A DNA stretch of 64,000 nucleotides from positions 36,035-100,034 of the forward strand of contig MNCI01001345.1 of the NCBI GenBank assembly GCA_015680685.1, written 5' to 3'. Source of the stretch: Gnetum montanum. Its lineage: Eukaryota > Streptophyta > Gnetopsida > Gnetales > Gnetaceae. The position numbers and the translations under genes were made by a program. Positions 36,869 through 49,506 of the stretch are shown here, piece after piece (positions within the stretch are counted from its first letter, which is position 1; the number at the start of each line of letters is the position of its first letter). The notes under the pieces were generated by a model. It did not search any database and was not told where the DNA came from. It saw only the letters and a list, made by a program, of their open reading frames with translations.

Positions 36869-39270
36869 ATGGCTTCAACACTTAAAGAAAAATTATCACC
36901 TACTAAAGAGCTAAAAAATGGCAATGAAAAAACACATGATGATGAAGACAGGAGTATGCTTATGTAAACACAAATCTCATATGCTCACACCAATCCTTTT
37001 TATCATAAGTTTATATTCATATTTTATAAAGATAGGAAATTGTGATGGAGAGACTTACAGGGCAACATCATCTTACCTACAAAGTGTTCAGCACCATCCA
37101 TGCTTCAAATAGCCTTAAGGGGAATGAATTTGAGTCATGTGCAAGAGGGGTATCATGTTACCAAACACATGACTAGGCCCTATCAATCCACAAAGGCACA
37201 AGTAAAAAGAGACACTACTATGGAAACCAAGCATGAGAATAATAATAGAAAGCAAGTCAATCCTACTATTGTTCTAGAAGCACTTGATGGTGATGCATTT
37301 TTAGCAAGAAAAACTCCACCATAATCATGAAGCCCATTCACAAACACGTATTATCTATTTGGAATAAACTATCAAAGTATAGTTACATTCAACCCATACA
37401 AATACACCAAGAATAAAGGAAAATGACTCTAAACACAAGTAATACTCAAGCCCTAGAGTTTTTGCAAGATCACAAAGAGATGAATTCCCGATTCATAGAA
37501 GGAAAATCAACCAACATTATTCTCCAATTTCTTCGTCCTCCTCCTTATGATCATCGATGGACTCTAATAGAAGGGAACAAAGATTTAGAAATCATGACAA
37601 GAAGAGACACTAGGCTCATGATAGATATGAGAATCATCAAAGGCATCTAGATGAAGAAGATGAGTATGAACCATGAAGAGAGAGAAATAAATGTGAAGAG
37701 AGAGAGAGATATGAGTACCAAAGGAAACATCACTACAATAGAGTGTACAAATCCTATGACCATGAAAAGCCCCTATAGGCTTCTCATAGCATGATCAACA
37801 TTAGTGAAGTAGTGTACATTTCAACTAGAAATGTGAGGGATAGTCACATCAACCAACTTGATATGAATAATATTCCTAAGTTTGAAGGAGGATATAACAC
37901 AGATCCACAACATCACCTTCAAGCATTTCACAATGCCTATGCCCTACAAAATATCAAAGGTGACTTGCAAAAGCTCAAGTTATTTCCAAAGACACTCATT
38001 AAAGAGGTAGAATGATGGTACATATTTTAAGAACCTAAATCAATCAAAAGGTGAGTTACCACTCTTAAGCTTTTCAATGACAAATACCAAACTTACTTTA
38101 GGATGTCCAATCTTAGAAATAAAATATACGGTTGGAACAAAGGGACACACAAATCCCTTGATGTAGTAATAGGTAGATACTACTCTCTTTTGCATACATG
38201 TTTAGGCCATGGATTTTTCCAAAGGGAGTAGCTTAGGCACATTGTTGATGGGTTGAGGAATAAAACCAAAGAAACCCTTGGGATCTATACCCAAGGAAAA
38301 CAGCGAAAGATGACTACCCATCAAATCCAAAGGCTAATTGATAAAGTGTAAATAGAGGAAGGTAAGTTAAAAAAGAGAGAATTAGCCAAGGAATATAATT
38401 GAGATCCATCTATCAGGAAAGGACATGCACAAATGTGTGAAAAATAAGAGGAAGAAAACTTAGAAGAGGTGACCCATCTATCAATGATATAGAAACCAAG
38501 GTTGAAAATATGTGGGACTCAATGGATGAAAAATTTTCTACAGTTTTGAAAATTGTAGAAGAAAGAAAGAACTCAATAGGTCTTCAATAAGGGCAAGAAG
38601 AAGAAAAAGGAAAGAAACTATGAATGTGAACACTAGAAACAAAAACAAAAAGTTTCTTTCATGGAAGAATGTATTGACTTAAGCTCAGAGGATGAAGAAG
38701 GATGTAAAGTGTGACAGTAAAAACATCCTAAGGAATATTGTCTTGTGATGACACACTTGCAAGAATCATGAGCATATGCACTTAATACAAGATTCATCAA
38801 AAATCAAATGCCAAAATGATTACCTTACCCTCAAGGTAACTATAGATAGACCTTCCAACATGTCTATTATCCAATTGGAGCTTATCCACAACCACAGGAG
38901 CAATATCAGCAATAGTGGCAACAACCACAAGTGTGGGAAATGCCACCACCAAGGTAGTAGTATCCATATCAGTAGCCAAACTCTTATGGATATTATGTGC
39001 AGTGTTTGATATATCTAGAAAATGCAACAATTCACACTTTTCAATAGTATCTACTTGAGTACTATAGATCTACAACTTTAAGGATGGATTCCAATCCATA
39101 TGTGCATCAACCAATGGTGGGTCCATTAAGTCAACCTTCTAATCCTTTACCATCTATGCCACCACCTACAATGCAAGGAGAGTTGTTGTCACAACCACAA
39201 CAAAAGAATGCAATAAGGGAAATCAATATGCAGGAGGTAGTAATTATGAATGAACCTCACTCCAAGAAAT
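36869..39270 (+). pseudogene. Degenerate gag of copy G
   Basis: ATG 36869 opens ASTLKEKLSPTKELKNGNEK. An N-terminal domain runs to about 37320 with LSHVQEGYHVTKHMTRPYQ. An Arg/Asp/His-rich tract lies at 37560-37740. The gag core lies at 37790-38340 (RNVRDSHINQLDMNNIPKF, LQKLKLFPKTLIKEVE, LGHGFF, LRNKTKETLGI). A coiled segment KVENMWDSMDEKFSTVLKIV lies near 38490-38560. The knuckle relic lies at 38700-38745 (C-K-V-*-Q-*-K-H-P-K-E-Y-C). The Pro/Gln-rich C-terminus lies at 39084-39270 (PSMPPPTMQGELLSQPQQKN). It is the most complete gag of the type-1 copies. Non-functional. Confidence 0.82.
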
Positions 39271-39399
39271 GACTATTCTTTCAAACAAGTCCTACAAATG
39301 TTTAAAGGATGGGGACCCTATCTACTTCATCCTCATCCAAACTCACTCTTCCAAGAAAGGATTTGTTTCCATTATCTTCTAATGCAAACTTAATAACTA

Positions 39400-39990
39400 T
39401 CATGCTAACTTATACCATCATGTACTAGATAAAGGTAGGAGCACTTACTTAAGAAAGAACAGACTTGGAAATTCCCTTGGTATACCTCCAAATAGCTAAC
39501 CACAAACCATGCAAGGCTCTACTTGATTCTAGATCAAGAATAAACTTGTTATCAGAAGACATGTGTAAGGCTTGGAACCTTCTACCATTAAAGAAAAGTA
39601 ACATTTGGCTAGTGTTTGCAAACTAGTCAATCACAGTTCCATTAGGATAGGTAGTCGATGTTATGACTACCATTACTAGTTGGTCTTATCCTACTAATTT
39701 CCTAGTCATTCATGTGGGTAAAAACAAAGGAGAGTTCCCTATTATTATGGAAAGAGCTTGGCTTAGCACTATGAATGCTAAGCTTGAAATCAAAGGCCTA
39801 TCCTTGGAAATTTTCAAGAAGGATGAAGCTGGAATCTTTTAACAACATAGAGTTATATGTATTTCATGTAGTGATAATGGGTTCAATTACATGGAAAAAA
39901 TATAGGAAGCTAATAAGAGAATAACACAGCATGCAAAAGATGTATCAAAGAAATGTGTGTGTAGACATGCCTATTTGCAGCAACCACTAA
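39400..39990 (+). pseudogene. Aspartic protease relic of copy G
   Basis: It encodes KALLDSRSRINLLS near 39510-39555. D-S-R replaces the expected D-S/T-G catalytic loop. Downstream conserved pieces are SYPTNFLVIHVGKNKGEFPI and MERAWLSTMNAKLEIKGLSL (39680-39810), the retropepsin C-terminal half. The same order is found in copies A and D. Confidence 0.7.
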
Positions 39991-40239
39991 ACAAGAAGGC
40001 ACCCAGTGGCTGGTCATTGATGAAGAAACAAAATGAAAAATATACATGGAACCAACAACTCAAATTATAATTGCCTACATGGAAGAGAAGGGCAAGCTAG
40101 AGCTGTTAAACAGAAGGGACAGTTATCCACATTCAGGCCAAGAAAAAGAAATTGAATGGGGATAGCTTGAGATCATAGATAAAGTGGAACTAGAACCATT
40201 GGAGTTAAAGACCTTATTGGTAGCACTGGAATATGCTTT

Positions 40240-41600
40240 TCTAAAAAATAAGAAGCTAATAATCATCAACACTATCCTAGAGAAAGAACAAAAAAAGAGA
40301 TTATTGGAAGTGATCAATAAATGACCAACAACATTTGCCTAGTCTTATGATGAAATAACAAGCATCAATCCTCAAATTAATATACAAAAATCTAGGTGTT
40401 AAGCCATGACACCAACCATAGAGAAGGCTGAATCCTAACCTTAAGGAAGTAGTAAAGAAAGAGTTGGAAAAATTACTAAAAGTATGATTTATTTATCCCA
40501 TTGTAGACAATGAATGGATTAGTCCTTTGGTAATTTTTCCAAAGAAGGAGGGTAAGTGAATAGTGTGTATTAATTTCCAATTGTTGAATTTTGTAATGTT
40601 CAAGGATCATTTTCCTTTGTTGTTTATTGACCAAGTCTTGGATACTATCACAAGACACTGGTACTATAGTTTGCTTGATGGATATAGCAGATATACCCAT
40701 ATCATCATTGCACCAGAAGACCAAGAGAATACAATGTTCATGATTCCATGGGGGAACATTTACATACAAGAAAATGCCTTTTAGCCTTTGCAATGCACCT
40801 ACTACCTTTCAAAGACTAGTACTCAGTATCTTCCAAAAACAAATAGGTAATGGCATTAAGGTATTTATGGATGATTTTTAAACCTATGGGCAAGACTTCA
40901 AACAATCATTGGATTATTTAGAGCAAGTACTGAGAAGATGCATAAAGACAAATATGAAGCTCAACTAACAAAAAATCCATCTAATGGTCCAAGATGGGAT
41001 TATTCTAGGACATTAAGTTTCATAGAAGGAAATTGGGGTAGATCTTGAGAAGATCAAAGTTATCTAGAACATCACCCAACGATCACAAACTATGAAAGAT
41101 GTTAGATCATTTCTAAGCCACAAGTATATTATAGAAGGTTTATAAAGAATTTATCAAAAATTGCAAAACCATTGATAGAACTAACTAAGAAGGATGCACC
41201 ATTTTAGTGGATAGAATCATGTGAAAAGGTGTTTGATACTTTAAAACAAAAGTTAATTGAAACATGAATTATCTAAGCTCTAGATTGGTTTACGCCTTTT
41301 CATATTATGATAGATGCTTCAAATTATACACTAGGTGTAGTAGTAGCATAGTTGGATGACTAGAAAAGACATTATTACATACATTGTGCCAATAGAAGAA
41401 TCATCGAAGCATAGCTCAATTACACCATCATAAAGAAGGAGCTTATGAAAATGGTGTATGCACTAGAAAATTTTACATTATATGCTTGGGTACCTAATTT
41501 ATGTTCATACAGATCATAGTGCAATCCAATTCCTAATGAATAAACTAATGGTAAGTCCCATCAAGAATTTGACATTACCATGATCAATAAGAAAGGCATG
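40240..41600 (+). pseudogene. Reverse transcriptase and RNase H relic of copy G
   Basis: Copies RNA into cDNA in the intact family. RT begins around 40440 (KEVVKKELEKLLKV, WISPLVIFPKKEGK, IVCINFQLLN). DTITRHWYYSLLDGYSRY lies at about 40640-40690. The catalytic box FMDDF is intact at 40864-40878. The connection region IAKPLIELTKKDAPF lies near 41160-41205. RNase H begins FHIMIDASNYTLGVV (about 41298-41343) and continues YTIIKKELMKMVYAL. This is the only copy in the window with an RT core. Frameshifts (for example near 40780) and stops interrupt it. Confidence 0.87.
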
Positions 41601-41749
41601 GAAAGAGATAGAAACTATAGGATCAAGAAGAATCAAGTTAGACCAGTTTCCTAATGAAAACCTGTTCATGAAGATAATAATGATTGTTGACTTAACAAAG
41701 AAGTCATGGATAACTAATTACATAACTTACTTAATCACACAAGAGCTTT

Positions 41750-42600
41750 TTGTTGAGTGGAGTAAGAAATAAAAAGAGCTATTCCTTCATAAAGTCAAAA
41801 AATATATGGAGATAAATAGGAATCTTTACAAGATATGTGCTAATGGATTAGTCCAATGGTATGTACCTAAGGGTAATTAACAAAGGATCCTAAAAGATGC
41901 ACATGAAGGACCATGTGATGGTCATTATGCTTAGCTTCACCCAATCCTATGAACAATGCCATTGAGATGAAGGAATAATGGCTATATATCCAGGACCACA
42001 ATAATGGATACAATCATTAGAACCATTTGATATATAGGGAATTAACTTCATAGAACCCATCATGCCAATGTTGAATGGAAAATCCTACATCATAGCAACT
42101 GCGGATTATTGTAAATAGAGGGAAAAGGTAGCCAGAATTAAAGATTGTACAGCTAAAAAAACTACCAAATATTTCCAACAACATGTGATAAATAGATTTA
42201 GAGTACCAAGGATGCTTATCTCAAACAATGAAACTCATTTTACTAGTGCTACTTTTAGAAAGCTCATGTAGCAGCTCAAGGTGAACCATAAATTAATCAC
42301 ATCATATCATCCCTAGGAAAATAATCAAGTTGAAGTAACTAACCATGAAATTGCAAGAATATTAACTAGGATGGTTAGTATATTTATCCAACAAAAGACT
42401 AAGTCGTAAACACTTTGGGAGGAATCATACATCATCCAGGAAACTTATCCATATGGTGTCATGTACATTTACCATCCATATATCCCACATAATTCATCTT
42501 AGTAAACATCCAACAAGTCAAGCCCAATTATGAACATCTTGATTCAATTATGGATTCTACCTAGCCCATTACTCTATCCTCTACCTATTCAATTTTCTGG
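41750..42600 (+). pseudogene. Integrase relic of copy G, internally shortened
   Basis: The N-terminal pieces NRNLYKICANGLVQWYVP and DAHEGPCDGHYA (41815-41935) match copy C. The core is recognisable only across several frameshifts (NRFRVPRMLIS-, about 42190-42230). Between about 42385 and 42400 it jumps to the C-terminal end (FILVNIQQVKPNYEH, to about 42550), so a few hundred bases present in copy C are missing. Non-functional. Confidence 0.75.
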
Positions 42601-42649
42601 CTAACTAGTCTTGATCATAGTTTGTGTGAGTGTCCACCATGACATGTAG

Positions 42650-42880
42650 GTACATACTGAATTTTTCATTTCCTTATTACTTTCATATTTTCTTAATACA
42701 TTTTCCTATACTTTTATATTTTATAATTTCTTAATAATTTTCCATTCTTTGACATTTTCCAATTCTTTGCCAATTTTTCATTGTTACTATCTTTTCATTC
42801 TTAATATCTTTTAAAATTTTTTGACACTTTGTTATTACTTCACTTGTACATATTTTTAGCAATTTTCAATAAAATACAAG
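42650..42880 (+). repeat. T-rich spacer after integrase, copy G
   Basis: A Phe/Leu-rich open stretch of low complexity, homologous to 23557-23826. It probably does not code for protein. Confidence 0.6.
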
Positions 42881-43237
42881 GAATAATACAAGATTGGTCC
42901 AAATAAGGTGAATATTACCCTATAGTATCAATCATAAGGGACTAATTGCTTATATAGTAAGACTATGACATCCATCCATCCATTCCAATAATAAGAGGTT
43001 CTTACCATGGCCATAATGATATTCTTCTCACAATAAAACTAAGAATAAACTTGTGATCATTATGCTTGGACAAAAAAGTGAAGAACCAAGTAGGAATGAA
43101 ACAAGTGTGACATCAAGGGAACATGTGGACCCTCTAAGATTGCTACTATGAGTCCTATCATGTTGGAAAGAATGTATTATTCTCTTGAGTTCTAATAAAT
43201 AATGGAAGTAAGATTACAATAAGTGCTACCTTATCAT

Positions 43238-43372
43238 GTCAACATAAAGACATGTTACCCATGCCTAAAGCTATTCCTTTGGTAAGGGTGACATAGTAAA
43301 ATAAAATAAAGGGCATGGAACAAAATTTCTGAGGGTCACACTACAAAGACATGTTACTGATGCCAAAAGGTA
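43238..43372 (+). repeat. Paired ~35-bp motif of copy G
   Basis: AAAGACATGTTACCCATGCC at 43246-43265 and ACAAAGACATGTTACTGATG at 43343-43362, about 98 bp apart, in the same context as 24182-24315. Confidence 0.7.
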
Positions 43373-44740
43373 GGTGGCTTCTCAAAAATCTAAAAAATAG
43401 CAATGTGCTACTAATAAAACTCCTTCCTTAAATAGCATTGCCAAGTGGTAATACTATTTGAAATAGTGATATCCTTATGGTTGTGAATTATGGGGATGAA
43501 ATAATGCAATGCCATTGGAAAGTGGTTTAGTCATAATTTGAAACTTGGACAGAAAGGTTAATGATTACTTTAATTATAGATTATACATAAGAATATTTTA
43601 TGCCTATGGTAAGATACCTCACGTCCTAGTTTCAGAAATCCCTTCTATAGTCCATTTTATCTCCCTGTATATTTAATCATAACTCTATGATTTTGTATAA
43701 TATATTATTATTTCCCAAATATAGAGATACTAACATGTGTTTTTTGCTAGAGAGTTATGTCTTACATTCAACTCCTTGAAGACCTATGGATACTTTTAGG
43801 CATGGTTATACCAGGGTACTACAAGCTAAAGATTTCTCTAGGGAAGATCCACTTGTATAATTATTGTATCTGATACTTCACAAGAAATTTCACATCATCT
43901 TGTGTCTTCAAAAATAATATAGACTCAATAAATACTTCTTATACCATCTTAGAACCTGTCCAAAAATTCTTGAATTCTAAGCATCATCAATGATCCATAA
44001 CCCTTGATACAATCTCTATGTCTTCCATATCATCCAATTGACTCATTTTTTCCATTTGAAATTTCTCAAAAATCAAATTTTTTCGGTAGTGACATTGTAG
44101 ATACAATGTATGAGGCCCTATGACATCAAAGCTATGATGTCGCATCAACAATGTCACGCATATGAAAAACATATATATAGGCATAGGAGTTATCAAAATT
44201 TTTCATTTAGCCATATTACAACAAGATGATTTTTTACAATTTTTCTGAGCTTTGGCAACCTAACTTTCCAAAGAAATAGCTTCTTCACCATAGCTCTAAT
44301 TTCCATGATTCTTCAATCCTATTGATCTTAGAACACTCAACTTAGGGGGGTGGGGAGGAGGGAGGAGGGATATTTTAGTATGCATACATCTAAGAAATTT
44401 GAGACAAAATGTTCTAATGCCTTGAAGACATTATCAAGGGTAAGTATAGAAGGATAATAAGAATGTTAAACCTAAATAACTAAATTTTAGCCAAATAACT
44501 TAACCAAACCTCCTAGATAACCATACTAACCAAGCAAGGGTACAATAAGTGAGGAAATGATAACTACAAATGTCATAATAATAAGGAATATAACACTTGG
44601 AGGTTTCTTTTCAAAAATTTTTCTAACTCTACAATGATAATAAGATAAGGACTTAATATAACTAGGAGTATGAAAGGGATTACAAACCATGAAGATTTAA
44701 TGAGAATACTTTAATAATCCCAAACTCTAATGGATTACAA
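43373..44740 (+). other. Non-coding region between pol and ORF2, copy G
   Basis: Homologous to 24316-25717. The only unusual element is the G-rich run at 44345-44369. No gene is recognisable. Confidence 0.55.
44345..44369 (+). other. Potential G-quadruplex sequence
   Basis: G runs of 6, 4, 2, 3, 2 and 3 separated by single T or A bases occur in an otherwise AT-rich stretch, about 370 bp upstream of ORF2. The homologous positions of the other copies (near 25365 and 28960) have only short G runs, so it is probably a local expansion. Confidence 0.5.
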
Positions 44741-46859
44741 ATGGCCCCAAAGAGACCAACAGCTAAAGAACCTTCCCAATAAGGTGGCAAGAGACTAAAA
44801 GTCCATGGGAGAGGCTAAACAAAAGAATAAACTCCCCAAGTTGAACATGTAGAGTAAGAGCTGAAATCATTCAGCATTCACCAACAAACTCTTACTACTG
44901 AACACTTTGCATAAGTAGAAGCAGAGGTCCTACTAGCATAAGAGTAGGGTAACATCTCACATTGTTCAACAAATGTCTACAATCCATCCAAGAAAATTCT
45001 ATCATGTCCACAATCATCATGGAATTTTCAAGTTAGTGCCTCTTAAGAAAGATTAGCTAGAAAAGCCAACAAGCACTAAGGGAGCTATAGGTTCAACTCC
45101 TATTGATAACATTCAACAACAACAATAATAACAAGCTTCATTACCACCACCACAAGACTATAGGCCATTGATGAGCCATCTACAATAGATTGTAGAAATA
45201 ATAAAATAAGGTATAATAGAGGGCACCAATCTCTACAAAGTTAGAGAAAGCATAGTTAAGCACATAATTTCTACAAATCTTGCAAGTGGGAAAGTGTCAC
45301 TATAGATAGGAGGAAAGGAAAATCAAGCACAGAAAATCTCAAGAAACATTGCATCATTCCAAGTCATGCTCGAAACTAGTGAAGGTACCACAATTATGGT
45401 TATGTAGCACCAAGATATAGTAGGTACTACAAAGGTCATCACAAACCACATCAAAGAATCATTTAATGTTCTTATTGTGCTACCAACCAATATTTCTAGA
45501 GTGAGAGACACTCAATATCAGGTAGTACCTCAATGAATCCTACCAAACATGAAGATGTACTAGATAAACTATTATAGATGGATCAAGTCATTCAAAATTT
45601 ATTTAATATCCCAAGTGATATCATTACAGTATAGTCTAATCTAATTGTCACCAAAGGGAAACTAGTCATGGCTAAGAAAAGGGAAGAACATGTAGAGAAT
45701 AAGATGCAAAAGTTATAAGAGGAATAAGCAACCCTAAGAGATGAAAGGAGAGACCCTACATAGTTCATAAATCTTAATGAGCTAGAACAATTTACAATGG
45801 ATCATGTGAGGTAATTCATTCCCCATAACATCAAAGATGAGATAGAGAGGGAAAAGGCAATGTGAAATGCCTCAGTTACAAGAGCACAAATTTATGCCCA
45901 TGTCAAAGCCCTCATAGCATTTGAGGAAGGAAATAAAAAGCTTACTACTAACAACACAAGGTTGACTAACATGGAGAAATAGAAAAATATTCTTGAAGAA
46001 AGCATTCATCAACTCCAAGAATAACTAGTACAAGTAAACCAAGACATGAGTAGATTGGCTTGAGAAAACAAGAATTTGTTAATGAAATAAGTCTACATAA
46101 TTTGACAAAACTCTAGAATTGAAATAAGTGCGTAGCAAAATGAGGCTAAGAAACTTGAAAGACTCAAAGGAAATTTTCGGGACCAAGTCGGAATGTATAA
46201 ATAATTAATGAAAAAGAAATCCAGCTAGTAAAGGCCAAGATCAACTCCATCACTAATCAAACTCTTGATGGGTAGTCCATCCTAGATAGTCTCGTCAACA
46301 TCCATCAGGCTGAAATCAAAAATAAAAACCTACAAATAGAGGATCTTACAGAATACATGGGATTAGCAAACCTTAGTATGCTAACTTGGCCATGTTGATA
46401 GTAGGATAGCCTAAAAATGAACTTGAGCAATAGGTAGTAGCTATGTATGCCATGTACGAGAAGGAGTTTGCTGATAAAAAAAATGCCCTACAGAAACTCC
46501 ATGTATCAAACTCTAAACTTGAAGTTGTAAAAGCAAGCTACTAGGGATAAAAAGATATTGCAACAAATCTAGCACAAAGAATGTCTTACTACCAAGAACT
46601 CAAAAAGGTAGCCAAAGCATTTAAGGAGGAGAGCTGGTAGTTTGTGGCTTGTTATGTGAAGGCCAATCAAATGTTTCCATAACTACCATGTTCATGGAAA
46701 GTACTAGCTCCATCCAAAATCACAGAATCAACATGGAAAATACATGATCTAAGGATAGAAGAGGAGAAACTTCAGGCACTCCTAAACTATTATAAATTCT
46801 AAAAGCCTGATGATAGAGAAATGAAGCCAATGGAAGAACCTCCACCACCTCGAACATAA
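44741..46859 (+). pseudogene. ORF2 of copy G, internally deleted
   Basis: ATG 44741 opens APKRPTAKEPSQ with the same basic N-terminus. After about 90 codons (near 45030) the middle domain seen at 26280-26630 is missing and the sequence resumes at the linker. Next are a Gln/Asn-rich linker (45110-45150) and IASFQVMLETSEGTT (about 45340-45385). A coiled-coil-like region (45840-46200) has ARVTRAQIYAHVKALIAFEE-like wording and a heptad-like ENKNLLM stretch. The tail ends PPPPRT and TAA 46857-46859. Poly-T-rich 3' sequence follows to about 46944. Confidence 0.68.
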
Positions 46860-46944
46860 ATTACATTGAGCTACTTCAATTTTTGTTTTATTTTATTTGT
46901 AATTGTCAAATATGTCTAACTTTTATAAAAACATTACTATAGGA

Positions 46945-47025
46945 TTAAAGAGTATAATTTCATATTCGATACAATATAGTATTCAACAATAGAATTTCAT
47001 GCTTCATCATATCCCCACAACACAC
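46945..47025 (-). repeat. LTR 5' stub and polypurine tract, probable 3' end of copy E
   Basis: The minus strand shows the purine-rich GTGTGTTGTGGGGATA (47010-47025) then TGATGAAGCATGAAATTC (from 47009 down), closely matching the LTR start at 54710 (TGATAAAGCATGAAATT) and the stub at 241-321. Only about 65 bp of LTR remain before copy G sequence begins. Confidence 0.65.
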
Positions 47026-47350
47026 CAAAGACTCATCTCTTTTGCTGCTCATGGGCACGCCTCATAGACAGAGAGTTGAGGCACACCCAAAACCTGTCGC
47101 CCGCTGCCGCAGTCACCGGTGAGGGAAAAATAAGGAAAAAACTGACGTCCCAATAGCTTCCTGGCTAGCTATTGCCTCCTGTGCAGAGGGAGAGACGGTT
47201 ACGTGTTTTTTTGCTGGCTGTAGGTTTGCAAGATCTGCAATATATCGTAATGCAACCTTTAAGCCAATTCAAAATTGGACATTTAATCTTATTATATTTT
47301 TATTTATTTTTTAAGTAAAAAATTGGAAATTGCAACTATTAACATAACTG

Positions 47351-47596
47351 TTGTATTTTCTAACTCTGATTCTTACCCCGATTTATTCACATTTTTCTAA
47401 TCCAATTTATGAAAAGGGCCGATCTGATTTTTCAATCTATGCCGCGGACTTACAATTTTCTAATATTGATGATTTTACTCCAATTCTTTCACCAATTTAT
47501 TCACATTTTCCTAATCCGATTATGACTGATGATTTGCCGATCGGCGCCGATTTCTCAATCTATGCACCGGACTTACAAGCAAGACAAAAAAAATAG
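47351..47596 (+). repeat. Degenerate direct duplication with open frame
   Basis: Two related blocks encode PIYSHFSNPI...DFSIYAADLQ and PIYSHFPNPI...DFSIYAPDLQ in the same frame, the second starting about 126 bp after the first. The frame is open from about 47351 to the TAG at 47594-47596. CpG is retained (CCGATCGGCGCCGATT). It may be an exon fragment or a repeat unit; I recognise no family. Confidence 0.5.
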
Positions 47597-48891
47597 TCGT
47601 GGTTCGGTGAGATTACAGACAGGATTCCCTGGCCCCAAGTGTTTATTATACCTGGTTATTATATAATTAAATGATAAGACCGACAGTCAAGCATTTGAAA
47701 AATACTGTAATGAATTAATCATGAGCAGGAGACCGAGACATAACCATCGAGTATGTGGGAATTTCAGCAGCAGCAGCAGCATCGGAAAAACCAACTAAAC
47801 TAAGCAATCCATCAAAAGCCAGCTAAACCGAGCAATCCAGAATTCCAAGCGGAACCCAGCAATCCAACATCACAAAGGAGCGACTGAACAATTAAAAATA
47901 TAAAACTGTACGAGCTCAACATAGGAAGAGCCGTGTATTCATACACGTTATTTGCTTATCAAACGTAAGTTAAAATGATAGCATCAGTGAAGAAGCTGAA
48001 CACCAACAACTCAGCAGAAGCACCCATTAATATACATGTATTTATATACAAACATGCACAGAAAGTTGCAACTTACTAGAAACTGCCCGCACAGAATTCC
48101 AAGACAAGATGATTTCTGAGCGCTGATAAGGAAGAAAGAAATTTTTGGGGTAGTAAGATTTTTGAAAAGAAAAGCATTCAATAAAAAAGTTTAACAATCT
48201 TTTAAAGAAAATGCATGGAAAAGAATCTATAGATAAAAAATTTATAGCAATCCAGCTACTGGCACAAAAGAACTGCCTCATATTCCTATCCGCGTTTCAA
48301 GGCGATGGTAGGCTTCCATGGTAGAACGTAGTCTGAAATAAAAGAATAGCAATATGCAGAAATTATTACTCCTATAGTTATCTGCTTTTTCATAAATGGC
48401 AACTTGAAATTTTTTGATCAGAGATTTATTTATTTCACTGTTTTCAAAAGCGGTAGACATGCAAATGCGTGCGTTACTATATAGCATCGAATGTTAGTGT
48501 GACAGACCTTTCATCGATGTGTGGAACCTCTTATACCATTAACAATGTGTTTGATAACTGATTAGCATTTTCATATTTTTTGGTTTTCACGGAACATTCC
48601 TACCCCTCTTTTTTGAACAGGTAGAAAATGACTTTATTAATAAAAATGGTATTTCCTATGGCAAAATACATGTTCAGTCTTGAAGACGAACATCTTAAGT
48701 GGTGGGGAACTTCTTTTTAATCGCAATGCGCAAAAAAGCAACTAATTTATTTAGAAACAATAACATTGGCAAAATTTTATACCAACATCTATTATTAGAG
48801 TTCACTATGATAAATCTTATTGATACCTAAAGGCAAAATGTTGTATACATGCATGGGTATGCAACTCTAAAATGAAGGGCAGAAAGTGCCT

Positions 48892-48975
48892 AACAATACC
48901 AAGAAATGGAAATGTTTTCGAGGTTGGAATCTGAACAATACCAAGAAATGGAAATGTTTTCAAGGTTGGAATCTG
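48892..48975. repeat. 42-bp tandem duplication
   Basis: Two units of AACAATACCAAGAAATGGAA plus a further 22 bases, at 48892-48933 and 48934-48975, differing at one G/A position. The near-identity implies a recent duplication. Confidence 0.85.
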
Positions 48976-49099
48976 AAAGTAGGGTATTCTTAAATATAAT
49001 GATCTCAAAACAAGATAGACCAAGCTAAATCACTAGACATAATAGCAAGCTGCTATTTAGCCAATGATTTGCTTTGCATTCTAATTTTGGCAGAGGCCT

Positions 49100-49243
49100 A
49101 CTACCAATCAGTAATGCTAAATAATATTACATCCATAATGCTAAGGGGGAGCTTATTGGTGATGCTAAATATTATCCAATCCACAATGCTCCAGGAGGAA
49201 ACTATAAGTAATGGTAAATAATATTCCGTCCATAATGCCAATA
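49100..49243. repeat. Degenerate ~48-bp triplication
   Basis: Three units share ATGCTAAATAATATTRC-like and CCATAATGC cores; the cores begin at 49114, 49162 and 49211. Confidence 0.65.
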
Positions 49244-49506
49244 TGTTTGTTTCAAATAACTATGTTTGTATCTTGGTATTGGAATGCAAAGAGAAGAAAA
49301 GTCTGGAAGGCAAGGAGAACATGCATAGAAAACAACAATTCATGAGAATTCAGGAAGATTTATTCCCATACTTAGATTAGATAATATTTAATACAGTAGA
49401 TGAACTAAAATTTAACACATTTTTGCAAGATTCTCTTGGCCATAGATATATATTAAATATATAACTAAGGATGGGTTTTCTGAAAAAAATATTGCTCAAA
49501 ATGTAG

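Noticed and set aside
47061-47230. GC-rich block that might be a CpG-island promoter
   Set aside because: There is no TATA box with downstream coding sequence on either strand, and its position inside the disrupted copy E makes an insertion fragment more likely.
48071-48333. Possible host exon on the minus strand bounded by TTTCAG (48332) and GTAAGT (48071)
   Set aside because: All three frames of the putative exon meet stops within about 50 bases, so the splice-like sites are not enough evidence.
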